Source: Podocnemis expansa
Taxonomy: Eukaryota; Chordata; Testudines; Podocnemididae
Direction: 5' to 3'
NCBI GenBank assembly: GCA_007922195.1
Contig: ML682067.1
Location: 5,173,996 to 5,237,995, forward strand
DNA: 64,000 nucleotides
The translations under genes were made by a program, and so were the position numbers. Shown piece by piece: positions 22,900 to 34,441 of this stretch (position 1 is its first letter; each line of letters starts with the position of its first letter). The notes below the pieces were generated by a model. The model did not search any database, was not told the DNA's origin, and saw only the letters and a list, made by a program, of their open reading frames with translations.

Positions 22900-23700
22900 A
22901 GGTCTCTTTGAACCCACTTATATTTTTTCACCTTCACAACATCCCATTGGCAACAAATTCCACAGGCTGACTGTGGATTGTGAAGTGCTTCCTTATGTTT
23001 GTTTTACACCTGCTATCTATTAATTTCTTTAAGCAACTCCAGTTCACGTGTTATATGAAGGGACAAAAGATACTTCCTTATTCGCTTTCTCCACATTATT
23101 CATGATTTTACAGACCTCTCGCATAGCCCTATTGTCTCTTTTCTAAAATGAACAGTGCTAGCCTTTCTGATTTCTCTTTGTATGGAAGCTGTGCCTTATC
23201 CCTAAAAATTTTCATTGCACTTTTCCATGCTTTTTCTAATGCTAATGTATTTTTATGAGATGGGTGAGCAGAACTGAATGAAGTATTATAAATGTGGGTG
23301 CACTATGGATTTATACAGTGGCCTTATATTTTCTATCATTGTCAGATTTGACATTTTGTGGACCGCTGCTGCACATTGAGCATATGTTTTCAGAGAAATA
23401 TCCATCAGGCGTTTTCAGAGAATTTCAAGATCTTCTTGAGTGATAACAGCTAATTTAGACCTCCTCAATTTAAAAGTATAGTTGGGATTATGTTTTCCAA
23501 TGTGCATCATTTTGCATTTTTCAACAATGAATGTCACAAGTCTTCCAGTGCAGTGAGATCCCTTTGTAATTATTCTCAGTCTGCTTTGTAACTCAACTAT
23601 CTTGAGTAATTTTGTATCCTCTGCAAATTCTCCCACCTCACTATTCATCCTTTTTTCCAGAGCATTTATGAATGTTGAACCACACAGGTTCCTCTGCTAA
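22900..23700 (-). mobile_element. CR1 LINE fragment (3' part of ORF2 and tail)
   Basis: On the minus strand the frame 23415-23648 reads VGEFAEDTKLLKIVELQSRL, then KCKMMHIGKHNPNYTFKL and SKLAVITQEDLEIL. This is the order found at the end of the CR1 reverse transcriptase region. The flanking plus-strand words GACCTCTCGCATAGCCC and ACAGGCTGACTGTGG fit the antisense of the CR1 3' region. It is 5'-truncated and has stops and indels. CR1 is the dominant LINE of turtles, crocodilians and birds. It lies in sense with USP15. Confidence 0.82.
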
Positions 23701-24401
23701 TTCTTGGTGATTCCATTATCTATTTCTCTCCATTGCAAAAACTGACAATATTACCATCAAAAGTAATAAATAAAATACACAGACTACATGCACAGGAAAG
23801 TCATGAAATGTTATGCCGTCAACTTCTAATTGACTATTTAAGTTCAAGTAAAATAAAAAAATGAAACTGTTTGTTTTCCAGTTCCTTGAGGTCAAGGATT
23901 TTAAAGGGTATCGAAAGAGAGTGAACTGGAACAATTAAGCTGTTTAATGTGTTATAGCACTTGACCATGTAAATACTGTTTTACTTTTAATAAAGATAAA
24001 TAATGTGTTATAGCTAATATCTATCAAATAGTGAAAATAACCCTACTTGTTTTTACAATTAATAGGCTTTTTCACAAATATAAATAAATTTTGATTCTAA
24101 ACATGGTTAGCAACGAGAAAGGTATTATACTTAGATGGGAAATGGTCCATATTCTAAATAGCTACATAAAAAATCAGTACTTGCTGTTAAAAAAAAGTGA
24201 CAGCTTAATATGACACCATAATAAGTCAGCCCTCCTGCTCTGCACAGGCAGTGAGATGAAACATTCTTGCTGACACTCATAAGCTTGGGTACTAAGAAAA
24301 ACAGAAGGTAGTCAAGGCACTTACAATGCTTAACACATAGCAAGCTACTTTCGCACGAACACTGTAAAACAAAATAACTGGGAAAGAGGAAACAGGACCA
24401 G

Positions 24402-24704
24402 GTGCTAGAAGGTCATGACTGCATGATTAAGGTCATGAAGGAGCAAAGAAAGCACCTAAAAGACAACCATAACCTTACAGAAAGAGCTCATGAGTGCTTG
24501 CCCTCTCTTGCAGTCAAGACAGAACTTCTTTCCACGCACTCTCAACCCTCCCCCCCCCACTCGATTCCTACCAAGCTGCCATCCCATTACCCCTTTCACT
24601 TCACCCCTTCAGACAATCACAACAGTGACAGCTGGACTTGCACCCAGCTGTTACATCTCACACTGCTCCTCACTTCTCTTCTCCAGCCCGGTGTTTTCAT
24701 TTAG
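24402..24704 (+). pseudogene. Possible Myb/SANT-like Harbinger partner protein remnant
   Basis: The 100-residue frame has a charged N-terminal stretch (MIKVMKEQRKHLKDNHNLTE) followed by a Pro/Ser/His-rich tail. Its place next to a convergent Harbinger transposase, and a diverged copy at 53090-53270, suggest it is the C-terminal part of the Myb/SANT-like protein that these elements encode. The DNA-binding domain itself is not seen. This is an inference from position and composition. Confidence 0.35.
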
Positions 24705-24839
24705 TAAAGAAAAGCTGTGAGAATAAAGAGCACTGTTTATTGCTATGTTGCACTTGGTACTTTCATCCATCACTGATACACAGCTTAAGCTGGATAACAG
24801 TCACAGCATAGCAGAGCGCTGTTCACAAAAGCACCTCAT

Positions 24840-25790
24840 TGAGTCTCATTCTCAGTGCCTCCCTGATCCGAATGCCCCCCCCACCCCCCCACACACTGTG
24901 CCTGTCTAATGCTCCCAGCACCTGGGTGTTCACATTCAGGTACAAGACAATCTGCCTCTGTGCTCCACCCAAGGGCACACCTTTAGGTTCACATTAATTA
25001 TGAACTGTACAACAGGCAGCAATAAACATAGGAATATTGTCTTCATTTATGTCTAGCTTCCCATAAAGGCATCTCCAGCAAAACTTTAATCTGCCATATG
25101 TACATTAGGGTTATTCAGCAGCAGCTCAGCCTGTTATTGAAGCAACCCTTTCTGCTATTTGGGTTGCCAGTATAAGTCTTCATGAGACAGATAGGCTTTG
25201 TCTCTCAGGATCACTATGGGCAGGTCCACATCCTTCACTGGAATTTTTTGGTTTGGAAAGAAAGTCCCTGATTGCAGCTTACTGTACAGGCCAGCATTTC
25301 TGAAGATGGGCATGCATCATGCCTATTCCCCTATGTCACCAGTGAAATGCCCACAGTGGTCCACAAGTGCCTGCAGTACCACAGAGAAGTACTGCTTTCT
25401 ATGGATGTACTCTTTCGCAAGATAGCCCAGAGCCAAAAATGGGATGTGAGTATCATCCATTGGCTGGCCACAGTTAGGGAATCCCACTTGTTGTGAAACC
25501 ATCCATTAATTCATAAACATTTCCCAGACTTGCAGTCCTTTGCAGCAGAATGTGGCTAATGGCTTGCACCTTTGCAATAACACAACTCCAACAGTGGACA
25601 TCCTGACTAGTGACCAACCAGTAGCAGTCTGGAGTTGCCAGTTTCCACACAGTAATCGGCACTTGCTTCTTGATCGAGAGGGCAGGTCTCTTTCTGGTGT
25701 CTTTGCCCTGCAGTATATGTATGAGCTCTGAACACACCTCCATGGAAGTGACTTTGCACATCTGAAAGTTCTGCAGTCACTGCTTGTCAT
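24840..25790 (-). pseudogene. PIF/Harbinger transposase pseudogene
   Basis: Reading the minus strand across frames gives the family's blocks in order: a helix-turn-helix region (RKRPALSIKKQVPITVWKLA, near 25640-25700), then GIPNCGQPMDDTHIPF with the first catalytic Asp, EYIHRKQYFSVVLQALVDH, FRNAGLYSKLQSGTFFP, DLPIVILRDKAYLS and, after frameshifts, DEDNIPMFIAACCTVHN near 25040-25065. These match HARBI1-like DDE transposases, where the enzyme cuts and pastes the element. The segment with the second catalytic Asp (usually HDARVF) is damaged by stops. Several frameshifts make the gene dead. Confidence 0.72.
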
Positions 25791-26378
25791 GATCTCAGAC
25801 CAGAATAGTGTTGCAATCCCAACACTCAGTGCTTGTTTCAAGCCACCAAAACTGGCAGTGCATCCGTCTGCAAACAGCAAACTGGTGCTGTTTCTTTGCA
25901 TGGTACACAGCTGGTCAGGCTTCTCGGATTCATGTTTCGACTGTGAGATCATGATATGCTGCATGACCAGCCATGTTGTCTTCAGGACACTTGCAGCAAC
26001 AGTGAAGAGCAGTGCAGAATCTATCCTTTCAGATGGGGATGGCGGTCACTCAGAAAATATGGGGCTATTGAAAAATGCCATGAAACGCAGTCAGGAATGC
26101 AAGGAATGATGGGATGGAAATCAATGCATCATGGGACCTTGAGCCCACGTCTGTGATGCACTATAATCCCCACTGCCTTCCTGGAAGTCCTAGAGGCAAA
26201 AAGCAGAAAGCTGCAAAGTCAGATAACTTCCCATAGTGCACTGCTCTCACTGGCAATGCTAGAGCACCATGTGTGGACAGGTGCAAGTCCTATAATTACA
26301 GCACTTTTTGATCAACAGTGCAACTTGTATTGACATACTTTCCCAGTGTAGCTAAGGCTTTAGCATGTGATTCTAGAG

Positions 26379-28450
26379 CAGTGGTTCCCAACCTTTTCTC
26401 TGCTGTGGCACACCTTGATACCTTCAAATTTTTTGAGGCACACCACTATTAAAAACTCATGAATATTCAAATGAGTTCAAAATAACATGAATATTTATGA
26501 ACCATGGCATAGTGGTTTGGAAATGCTGCTATGTGGGGTAGTAGAGGTAGCAGAGCAGGGATGGCAACACAGGAGAGGTCAGGAGTTATTTGCAGTGGCA
26601 GGAGTGAGTGTGGGGAGCAGAGCAGGGCAGGAGCAGGGCTGGCGCAACCCAGTAAGCCTGGTAAGCATTGCAGGGGGGTGCGGGGGGAGGCGCACCAGAA
26701 ATGGTAGCACCGTTCCTGGGCAGGGGTGGCCAAAGGGGATGAGGACAGCCATGTGGGGAACAGCACAAAGGTGCCAAAAGAGAACAGGAGTGGTTTGATT
26801 GGGGGCAGGGGAGCATGATGCAGCACCCACTTCCCTCTTTCTCCACAGTAGCTCCCTGCCACCCCGGGAAATCCTCACCCCACTGCTGCTCCCTCCCACC
26901 CCAGTGGGTCTCGTTCCCCCGTCCCCCAGCTGCCTGTGATGGACCCTCTCATCACTGCAGGGCCCAGAACTATCCCTCCAGCCCCCAGCTCACCCCCCCA
27001 CAGCTACACATACCTCCAACCAAACAGCCACCCCACAACCTCAGCTACACACCCTCTGCTACACATCCACTCCCACCCACTTCTGCTACACACATATCCC
27101 TGCCCCCCACAACCCCCAGCAGCCCCCCTCAAAGCCCTTACCTTGGCTGTTTGCAGGCTGGCTGACAGGCTGGGAGCTGTCTCCCTGCCACAAACTACTT
27201 TGTGGGGCCCTCTAAAGAGCTTACTATCGGCTCCCACTGCTACCTTCCCTGTGGCCCCAGTCCCTCCCTGCAGCCCTAACCACCCCACATAACCCCCCGA
27301 ATGACTTTTTTGTTTTGCTGAACTGAACTAACACGACTATCCCTCTGGAAATCAAATTATTCTTGGGTATGATATTTATAAAGATCTTCCCATCATGAAG
27401 CTTGTAAGCTATTGCTAAACTACAAAGTTAAAATGAACATTTTAAAATTTTTTTTAAAAGTATGAGCATTAATAAATAAAGTGGTAAAATTAATGATGGC
27501 TCAAAAATAGCAAACACCACATTTAAAATTTTGGCAGTCAAATCTTACAAACGTTTCATATAGGCTTGGGTTTATGTGCACTAGACATTTAATAGAAATA
27601 ATAAAAATAAGTAAAAAAACGGTTCCTAGTTTGTAGCTCTAAATGAAACACACTAAATTTCAGTGATATTCTCTGAAGTACTCAAGTTTATAAGACTCTT
27701 GCCCCCTCAAAAATATTAAATAGTAAGTACAGAAGAAGCTAAAAAATTACTTACAAAAAAATGATACAGCACAGACACCACACACAGCTGTAATGATTGT
27801 CTTAGAGGGCAGCACTGTATTTATATGTAGCAGCCTATATGGACCTACCTGGTAAAATTGATCTAACCAAAGCCAAACTAAAAATTGTCACAAAGTCAAA
27901 GGAAAAGGCAAAAGAACAGGTAAAAAAAAGAAAAGGCAAAGGCAATATTTCACAAAATTAAAAAATGGCAGAGTAAATGGCCACACTAAGGAATTAAAAG
28001 CTGAGCCCAAGGGAAAATTCCTACTACTGCGCTGTCTGTTGCTTGTTCCTGCTTTTTTAGCATGTCAGTGTAAAGGTGATGGGCAGATAATGGTGAAATC
28101 TGCAATTCAGATGAAGCACAGATTCTAATGATAGTTTACCTTGATGAGCCAAGAGTGAAAAGAGTGCTTAGGTTCCAGCCCTACTAGCTCTGCTAGATGG
28201 GAACAATTTCTATATTTTCATTTCTGTCCACCAATTTGAGGATGGACCCCTTCTACCTTGGTGCCCCAGGCAGCTGCCTGCTTCGCCTACCCCAAAAGCC
28301 GCCACTGCTTTTTTGCCAGCCCTGCACAGCCCACGTGGCTGGGCTGAGCAGGGAGGGAGCTCTAACTCTAGCTCTCCCAGATTCTCAGGCACACTTTGGG
28401 TGTTGCTGCGGCACACCAGTGTGCCGTGACACACTGGTTGGGAACCACTG
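26379..28450. mobile_element. hAT element, non-autonomous, with perfect ends
   Basis: The ends are a perfect 15-base inverted repeat, CAGTGGTTCCCAACC (26379-26393) and its reverse complement (28436-28450). The flanking 8-base target duplication TTCTAGAG is exact (26371-26378 and 28451-28458). Subterminal CTGTGGCACACC is echoed inverted near the other end. Eight-base duplications and CAGTGGTT ends define the hAT superfamily. The interior has no transposase; it has a GC-rich block (26580-27290), a piece of the fold-back family's outer end (27308-27345) and AT-rich sequence, so other repeats have inserted into it or been captured by it. Confidence 0.9.
27308..27345 (+). repeat. Outer-end fragment of the fold-back repeat family
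   Basis: GCTGAACTGAACTAACACGA followed by CTATCCCTCTGGA matches the outer end of the copies at 15.5, 20.9 and 38.4 kb. It lies inside the hAT element. Confidence 0.5.
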
Positions 28451-29634
28451 TTCTAGAGTTTACAGATTCAGTGTGAGATAATAATTTATGAAGATTATCC
28501 TGAATAGTTATGTGAAGCTTACAGCCTTTTTGGGTTTTGGTTAGCAAATTTTCTCACTAGGAAAAAGCATCAGGACAATGACAGTTTGCTTACTCTTTCC
28601 AGGGAAAAAGGCAGATACTTCATGGATTCATATTCTGAGTTACTCATAAAAAGTTTTTCGGTTACATTGTCTTGACAGGTATAGTTGCATGTCTTAATAC
28701 TGAATAAGTAATATTAAGCAACGTACTGTATATTTACCATATTTCATTACATCATTAATATTTTTTCTTTTTTCTTCAAAATTTTAAACACAGCCCACAC
28801 ATACACACAACTGATAGGTAACCATTCATATTAACTTTCTGTTTTCTGGAAGCATATGGGAAAGCAATCTCAAGAGAAAAAGGAAAGTTAAGAGGGGAGG
28901 GAAAACGTAACTCGGGTATACTCCACGTATAGTATTCATGACTATCCTAGAAGTATAGGATTACACTGTTCATATCAAAGTCACTCAGTGATTTCAGTTT
29001 TTCTAGTGTATTGTTTTCTTGTGCTATTACTTTTATCAATTTGAATTTTTCTGACTTAGGTCTCACCAAATTGCTATATATTGTTAGAAAATTAATAGTT
29101 TTCTCCAGTCATCTGTAACAGGAACCACTGTTTGTGTCTAGCAGTTTAGGAATGCATTTTTGCTCTAAACGAGCAGGTACAGCTGTAGTTTACTTATTCC
29201 ACAAAAGGTATTCATAGACAATTTTAAAATGGAATTAAAGTTGAGAGTACATATGAGTAAATTTTTGGCAACACATTACAGAGACTTTAGTTATTTCAAA
29301 CCCAGGTATTCTAAACCCAGGAATTTCTGCCAGACGGTTAAACTGAAAAGAAATCTAAGAGCACTGAGCTATAGAAAGGCACAGTCAGGGAGCACAGGAT
29401 TTGCCTACACAAACAAGTAAGACAACAGCAAATTGGGGTGTAACTCTACCATGCACTAGCTTGCCACAGTCTAACTCTTTGTGCACATCCTGCTGACATG
29501 CATTAATGGTTAGAGCACTTTGAGCTAGCCCTGCTTCAAAGACGACTAGCTCAAAGTCTCTAATGGACCATTAACACGCATATTGGGCAATGACAGCCTA
29601 GGAAGGAGTAGTGCAGAAAGGGAGCAGGTGTCAC

Positions 29635-29800
29635 AGAGAACCAGAAACTCAACATGAACCAACAGTATAATGCTGTTGCAAAAAACGCAAACACCATCCT
29701 GGGATGTATTAACAGGAATATTTAAGACATGAGAAATAATTCTTCCACTATATTCAGCCCTGATTAGGACGGATTTAATAAAAAGCCTTTGCTCTAAAAT
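29635..29800 (+). mobile_element. CR1 LINE fragment, short
   Basis: AATGCTGTTGCAAAAAACGC, CATCCTGGGATGTATTAAC and ATTCTTCCACTATATTCAGC follow the CR1 ORF2 sequence near the 3' end in sense on the plus strand. It is old and truncated at both sides. Confidence 0.6.
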
Positions 29801-32800
29801 GACCACTGATTCTAATAAGAAAGAAGCTAATGTGGTCTGAAGAAAGACAGTGGTCTTCTATGTCATCAAGGAGGTGAAGACAGGCACTGTGAGGTACAGG
29901 GGAATGGCAGTAGTCAACTATGCTAAATCCTATTACCAGTTCTCAGAGCACTGACTATACACGTGATCAGATGATGTTTTCTGTACTATGGGATCTTATT
30001 CCTCAAAGAGTTTTAATTCTTCTGTGGTCTCCATGGTTCAACCTCTCTAAACCTGATCTATTAAATGCTTCCAGATCTGAGAGATTAAAGTTAACACATT
30101 CTTCTGGAGTAAATATAGGTACGGCTGGCTTCAGCAGCAGACTAACACACTAGACAAGGCTTACCTCAAAGACAAGATAATGGTAGGCAAGAAGACAAAA
30201 AAGGCCTCTGTGGATGTACTATCACTCATGACAAAGAGTATAATAGAAAATAGAAAATGTTTTTGATCCAAAGACGCAATACAAAATAGAATAGGCTTTA
30301 TATGTCTACCACTTTAAGAGTTATCTGTTTCACAAAATGTTAAACCAAAGATGTCTGGAGAACACCATACATTATTAGTAGTTCTTTCCTTCAGTTAGCA
30401 GTTTCGTTTGATCGTAGTTAACTCTTGCCAAACCTTTTTAGTCCTGCATAGCCCTTCCACTGACCAATTATAAATTGATTATCAATCATTTGAGACATCT
30501 GTCATGCCTCCAAGACAGATTTCAGCTTGACTTGCTTTACAACAAAGAAATTTGCCCTTATTGTCTGGAATCCGAGCAAACTACCTAACTGTAGAATTCT
30601 AGGTTAAATATTCTATTAAGGAAAAATTTTGGTTGACTGTAGACCAGAGAAACTGAATTCAGAGGCTGCTTCTAAACTCCTCTTGAAAGGATGAGGGGAA
30701 AACAAACAAACAAACAAAAACCTACAGAATCAAGCTTGGATGCCCCAATGGAGAATATTTTCTAACATATTTTATAACTAAGGAGTTAAGATTTGAAAAG
30801 AACCTTGGTGATTTAGGCATATAAATCCAACTGATGTTCCAAAACACGTCTGAAATTTTATCCAAGATTTATATGTAAAGGATGTGAATTGTGACATGAA
30901 GGCATCTCTGAAGTATGGAGTACTCCCCATCCTCAATGACCTAATCTCCATCTTCCTTTTCTCTATTTCTTAAGGAATGGAGTTGAGTATTTTTTACTTC
31001 CCCACCTCTCAGATGGGATTTATAGGCTTGGCTTTCAATTGTTCTTACTGACTTTCCAAACAGTAACAGCAAGACAGTAAATGGAGCAAAAAAAAAAAAG
31101 TTATTTTTAATCTTGGTCACAAATTACTTGTTTATATATTTTATCCAAATCTAGATTTCAGCTGGTATATGCACCTATCAGCTAGTGGCCAATATAGAAG
31201 AAGGGGCTCTTTCTCCTCTCTGCTGAAGTTAAAATACAGCACCTAAATGTGAAATTCAATGTTCCTCTTCCTCTACCACTAGAATATTTACCAAAGAGAT
31301 ATTTCTGAAGCCTGCTCAGGAGCTTCATCTTTCATATCAGCTTTGTTATCACAAGACTTGTTTCATAAATCAAAATATTCTTTGCCAACTGGCTCCTGCA
31401 TGGGACTTGTGAGAAAGACTTCTCTTTCCCTCTGATTCAAAACTCAGATGTTTCTAGAAAAGTCGAGGATGGGGGGAAAAAATTCTTCCTTATGCCCTAC
31501 TTACTGCTATTTGCCTGTCCTTCCTGTCTTTTGAAGGGCATACTCATGCTTTTCCATTTCCATGTATATGGCCTAGCCACCACTAGAGGGAAGCAGAGAA
31601 CCACAACAGGAACAGGAGATCACAGGTGACAAGATAATTGTGCTCTCTTCTCCCCTCCCACAGTACTACCATCCTGAAGCTGCTGTTCAATGGAAAGTTT
31701 ATAAAATTCAGTTACGTTCCACCACATCTATTCCAAACACCAATAATAAATAAATCAAAACAACCTCTTTCATTCTGCAACCAGTTCCCATCTACTTTTC
31801 TGGGAAAGAATCCAGTCCTTTATTCTATGTTCAGTACCATGGTATCAGTGTCTAATTTCCTACTTACCATAGGTGAACACACATTTTTCAGGTGTTGCTG
31901 ACGCATAGTTAAATTCTACAAGGTGGACTTAGATAGGCATCATAATAAGATTAGCTGCTCTTACAGAAGGGCAGCTGAATAAGAAACCCAAGTGTATAAG
32001 AATCTATTCAGTCTTTCAGATAAAAAGGGAAGATAAAGCACTAATATTACATAAAACCCCTCCTATAGAACATTACTTTAATATTTTAAGTTGAACATAA
32101 ATAACTCAAAGAGCATATTTCCTGGAATACACACTTAGAACCAATTATCAAAGTAACGGAAAAATGATGGTCTATTTGCAGGAACATGGTATTACCAGTC
32201 CTACTGTAAGACATTTCCTGTTCATCAGAAGAACAGGGAAGAAATTGAAAAGAGAGGCTAATAAAAGTGATTGAATAAAACTGGCTGGAGATGGGCACAG
32301 TAAAGGAAGACAGCATTCAAATATTTCACTCTCTTTTCAAATTCACCAGAGTTTTAAACTGCAGCACTGCTGTTTTTGAGGCGTAAGCCTCTAGAGCAAA
32401 CATCAACAATGCCACTGTATTTTGCTAATCTGTAATGTAAAAAAAACCCACTATTACATACTAACATTATTAGCATATTTATGTTATTTCACAAATGAAA
32501 ATAAGCTTTGAATGCATCAGAAGAGTGGTTCTAAATCTATTCACCGTATTATTGTTGGCAATTGAATAATTTTGGGGAAAACTAAGCAATATGTTCCCGT
32601 GAAATGTTTCAATTTTGTAGAATCAGCATTTTCTGATGAAAAACTATTTAATCAAAATAATTTTGACAAGCTCTAAAAAGAAGTCAATTATAAAAAAAAT
32701 TCTAAACCATAAAAAGTCACCTTAAGTGCATGATAAAATACGAATTAGTGAAATACCCTAGCTCAGATAAATACAGAGCACAGAACAAAAGTATATACTG

Positions 32801-33585
32801 TACTACAGTGTTCTACCATATGCACTCTGCATTGGAACACATGTAGCAATATGCATTTTTATTCTCAGATTTGCAATGTGTGGTCTCAAAAGGCTATTTT
32901 AACATAAAACTTGGCCAATATACCTCCAAAAAAGACTAATGTACACAAGTAACACATAACAGGTAACCCAAGACCTCACAGTCCTCCATCATCATGAGTC
33001 AGCCTTGCAAAATGGGTATGACAATTTTGAAATCAAGACATAAGACCTACTTGCTATTATACTTCCCTAGGGAAAAAATTACAGAATGTCCTTTATAAAA
33101 CTATTCTCCAGACACTATGAAGTGCTTTGTGGACATACAGAAGACTTCCATCAAATACAATACCTTCATGTAAAGAAAAAAGAAAAAAAAATCTAATACA
33201 ACCCCATTTACACAATTTTTCCTACTAGAAATACTATACTTTAAGAATGGAACACAAGTCTAAAGTAGTACAAATTTTATACCACTCTTGAATGCTAGAA
33301 TTTTCTATAATATAAATCTGATAACTAAGTAAATCAGAGTTTGAAGTAAATAAAATTGTGCTATATAAGATGCATGAAAATATCAGTTATGGATCAGCTT
33401 CTGCAGAACATTTTACATGTCATCAGTAGAATTTGTTATATTAACAGTTATTAAATATGCTAACAGTTTTTTTTTTAAAAGTAATGGACTACCTTCAAAA
33501 ATTCTGTTTGGTTTTAAGAAAAAGTAAGACAATAAAATACACAAAAACCACATTGTAGCATGCAGCAATTTGTTTAATCACTTAC

Positions 33586-33647
33586 TTAGGAGTTGAAGGA
33601 CCTCTTGGCCATGTTCCATCTTCATTTTTTTGTTCTATCACCAGTAC
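33586..33647 (-). CDS. USP15: USP15 coding exon 6 (end of UBL and linker)
   Basis: This 62-base exon encodes 20 codons starting VLVIEQKNEDGTWPRGPSTP and leaves two bases (AA) for the next exon. The acceptor is TCTGATAG and the donor GTAAGT. VLVIEQKNEDGTWP is the last strand of the ubiquitin-like domain, and the rest begins the flexible linker to the catalytic core. The two leftover bases become Lys if the cassette exon at 21629-21712 is used, or Asn if it is skipped. It is too short to stand out as an ORF. Confidence 0.94.
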
Positions 33648-33754
33648 CTATCAGAAAAAGACGAAAAACTTAATGTAACAATACATTTCCCACAGTTTAA
33701 AATGATTCCAACCTACTGCATTTTTCAAGGGTTTGCTGATTTTTAGTGACAGAA

Positions 33755-34045
33755 GGACAGAGAATGATTAGGGCACCAGGTTCTAGTCCCTGTTCTTCCA
33801 CAAACTTCCTGTGTAACTTTGAGCAAGGAACTTAATCCCTCTGTGCCCCAACACTTTGGAAGCTATGCACAGGCTCACTAATCTGGACTGGGTTATTTGA
33901 ATGTTGCTCATCACCTCTTTTGTCTAAAGATGAAGTGCCTCATCTCTATAAAGGGGATAACAGCATTTCAGAACCTCACAAGGACATTATGAAGACAAAT
34001 TGGAAAAAGTGATGTGTTCAAATACTACAGTAATGAGGATACCAT
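33755..34045 (+). repeat. MIR-like SINE, nearly full length
   Basis: In order: AGGTTCTAGTCCCTGTTCTT, CTGTGTAACTTTGAGCAAGG, ACTTAATCCCTCTGTGCCCC, then an insertion-like stretch, then CCTCATCTCTATAAAGGGGA, TAACAGCATTTCAGAACCTC and ACAAGGACATTATGAAGAC. This is the MIR/CORE-SINE order from tRNA-derived head to core. Confidence 0.75.
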
Positions 34046-34399
34046 ATGAATAAATAGGGCAGATGTACAGTTTGCTGCCTTAATTTTTGGTTTAATTTAT
34101 CCTATATATTTTTAGGATTCTAGAATGAAATCTTATAGTCACTGTAATTCTTTAATTGCTGTAAAAAAAAAAAGTATCTGTGTCTAATGGGTCTATGTAA
34201 AAACTGATGGGTCTGTACTTAAAATAGATGTATTAAGTTAAAATAGTTCTTTTAAGAAGCTTTCCTAGAGCAGAAAATTTAGCTTGGAAAGGGTATAATT
34301 AGTTACAGTATTTTTTTTACTGCACTGATGTGCTTTAGCCCACATCCCTCAATTCAAGTCTCTCTAGACTAAACTCCTATTCTCTACAAAGGCCTTAGT

Positions 34400-34441
34400 G
34401 CATCTCTCTCTCTCTCTCTTTCTCTCTCACACACACACACA
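34400..34441. repeat. (TC)n/(CA)n simple repeat
   Basis: TCTCTCTC tract followed directly by CACACACA. Confidence 0.9.

Larger units (their letters stand above)
24390..26366. mobile_element. PIF/Harbinger DNA transposon relic
   Basis: A decayed element with a transposase pseudogene on the minus strand (24840-25790) and a possible Myb/SANT-like partner remnant on the plus strand (24402-24704), transcribed toward each other. The right end near 26340-26366 (AGTGTAGCTAAGGCTT) resembles the AAGGCCTTGTCTACAC type of Harbinger terminus inverted. The left end was not found. The right end abuts the target duplication of the hAT element. Confidence 0.6.
21713..33585 (-). other. USP15 intron 6
   Basis: Between the cassette exon and the UBL-end exon. 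It holds a CR1 fragment (22900-23700), a PIF/Harbinger relic (24390-26366), a 2.07-kb hAT element (26379-28450), a small CR1 piece (29635-29800) and AT-rich sequence elsewhere. In 21720-22880, 28460-29430 and 29830-33580 I see no clear gene or element. ORFs in the GC-rich part of the hAT element look fortuitous. Confidence 0.7.

Noticed and set aside
25193..25210. AGGCTTTGTCTCTC as the left terminal repeat of the Harbinger relic
   Set aside because: Transposase-like blocks continue beyond it to about 24.84 kb, so it is internal sequence and not an end.
25789..26109. 106-residue plus-strand ORF
   Set aside because: It lies in the Harbinger relic opposite the transposase side, with no domain; the minus-strand reading gives the recognisable protein blocks.
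26467..27292. Several overlapping ORFs over 85-131 residues on both strands
   Set aside because: They overlap in all frames within a GC- and C-rich block of the hAT element; long frames there reflect low stop-codon density.
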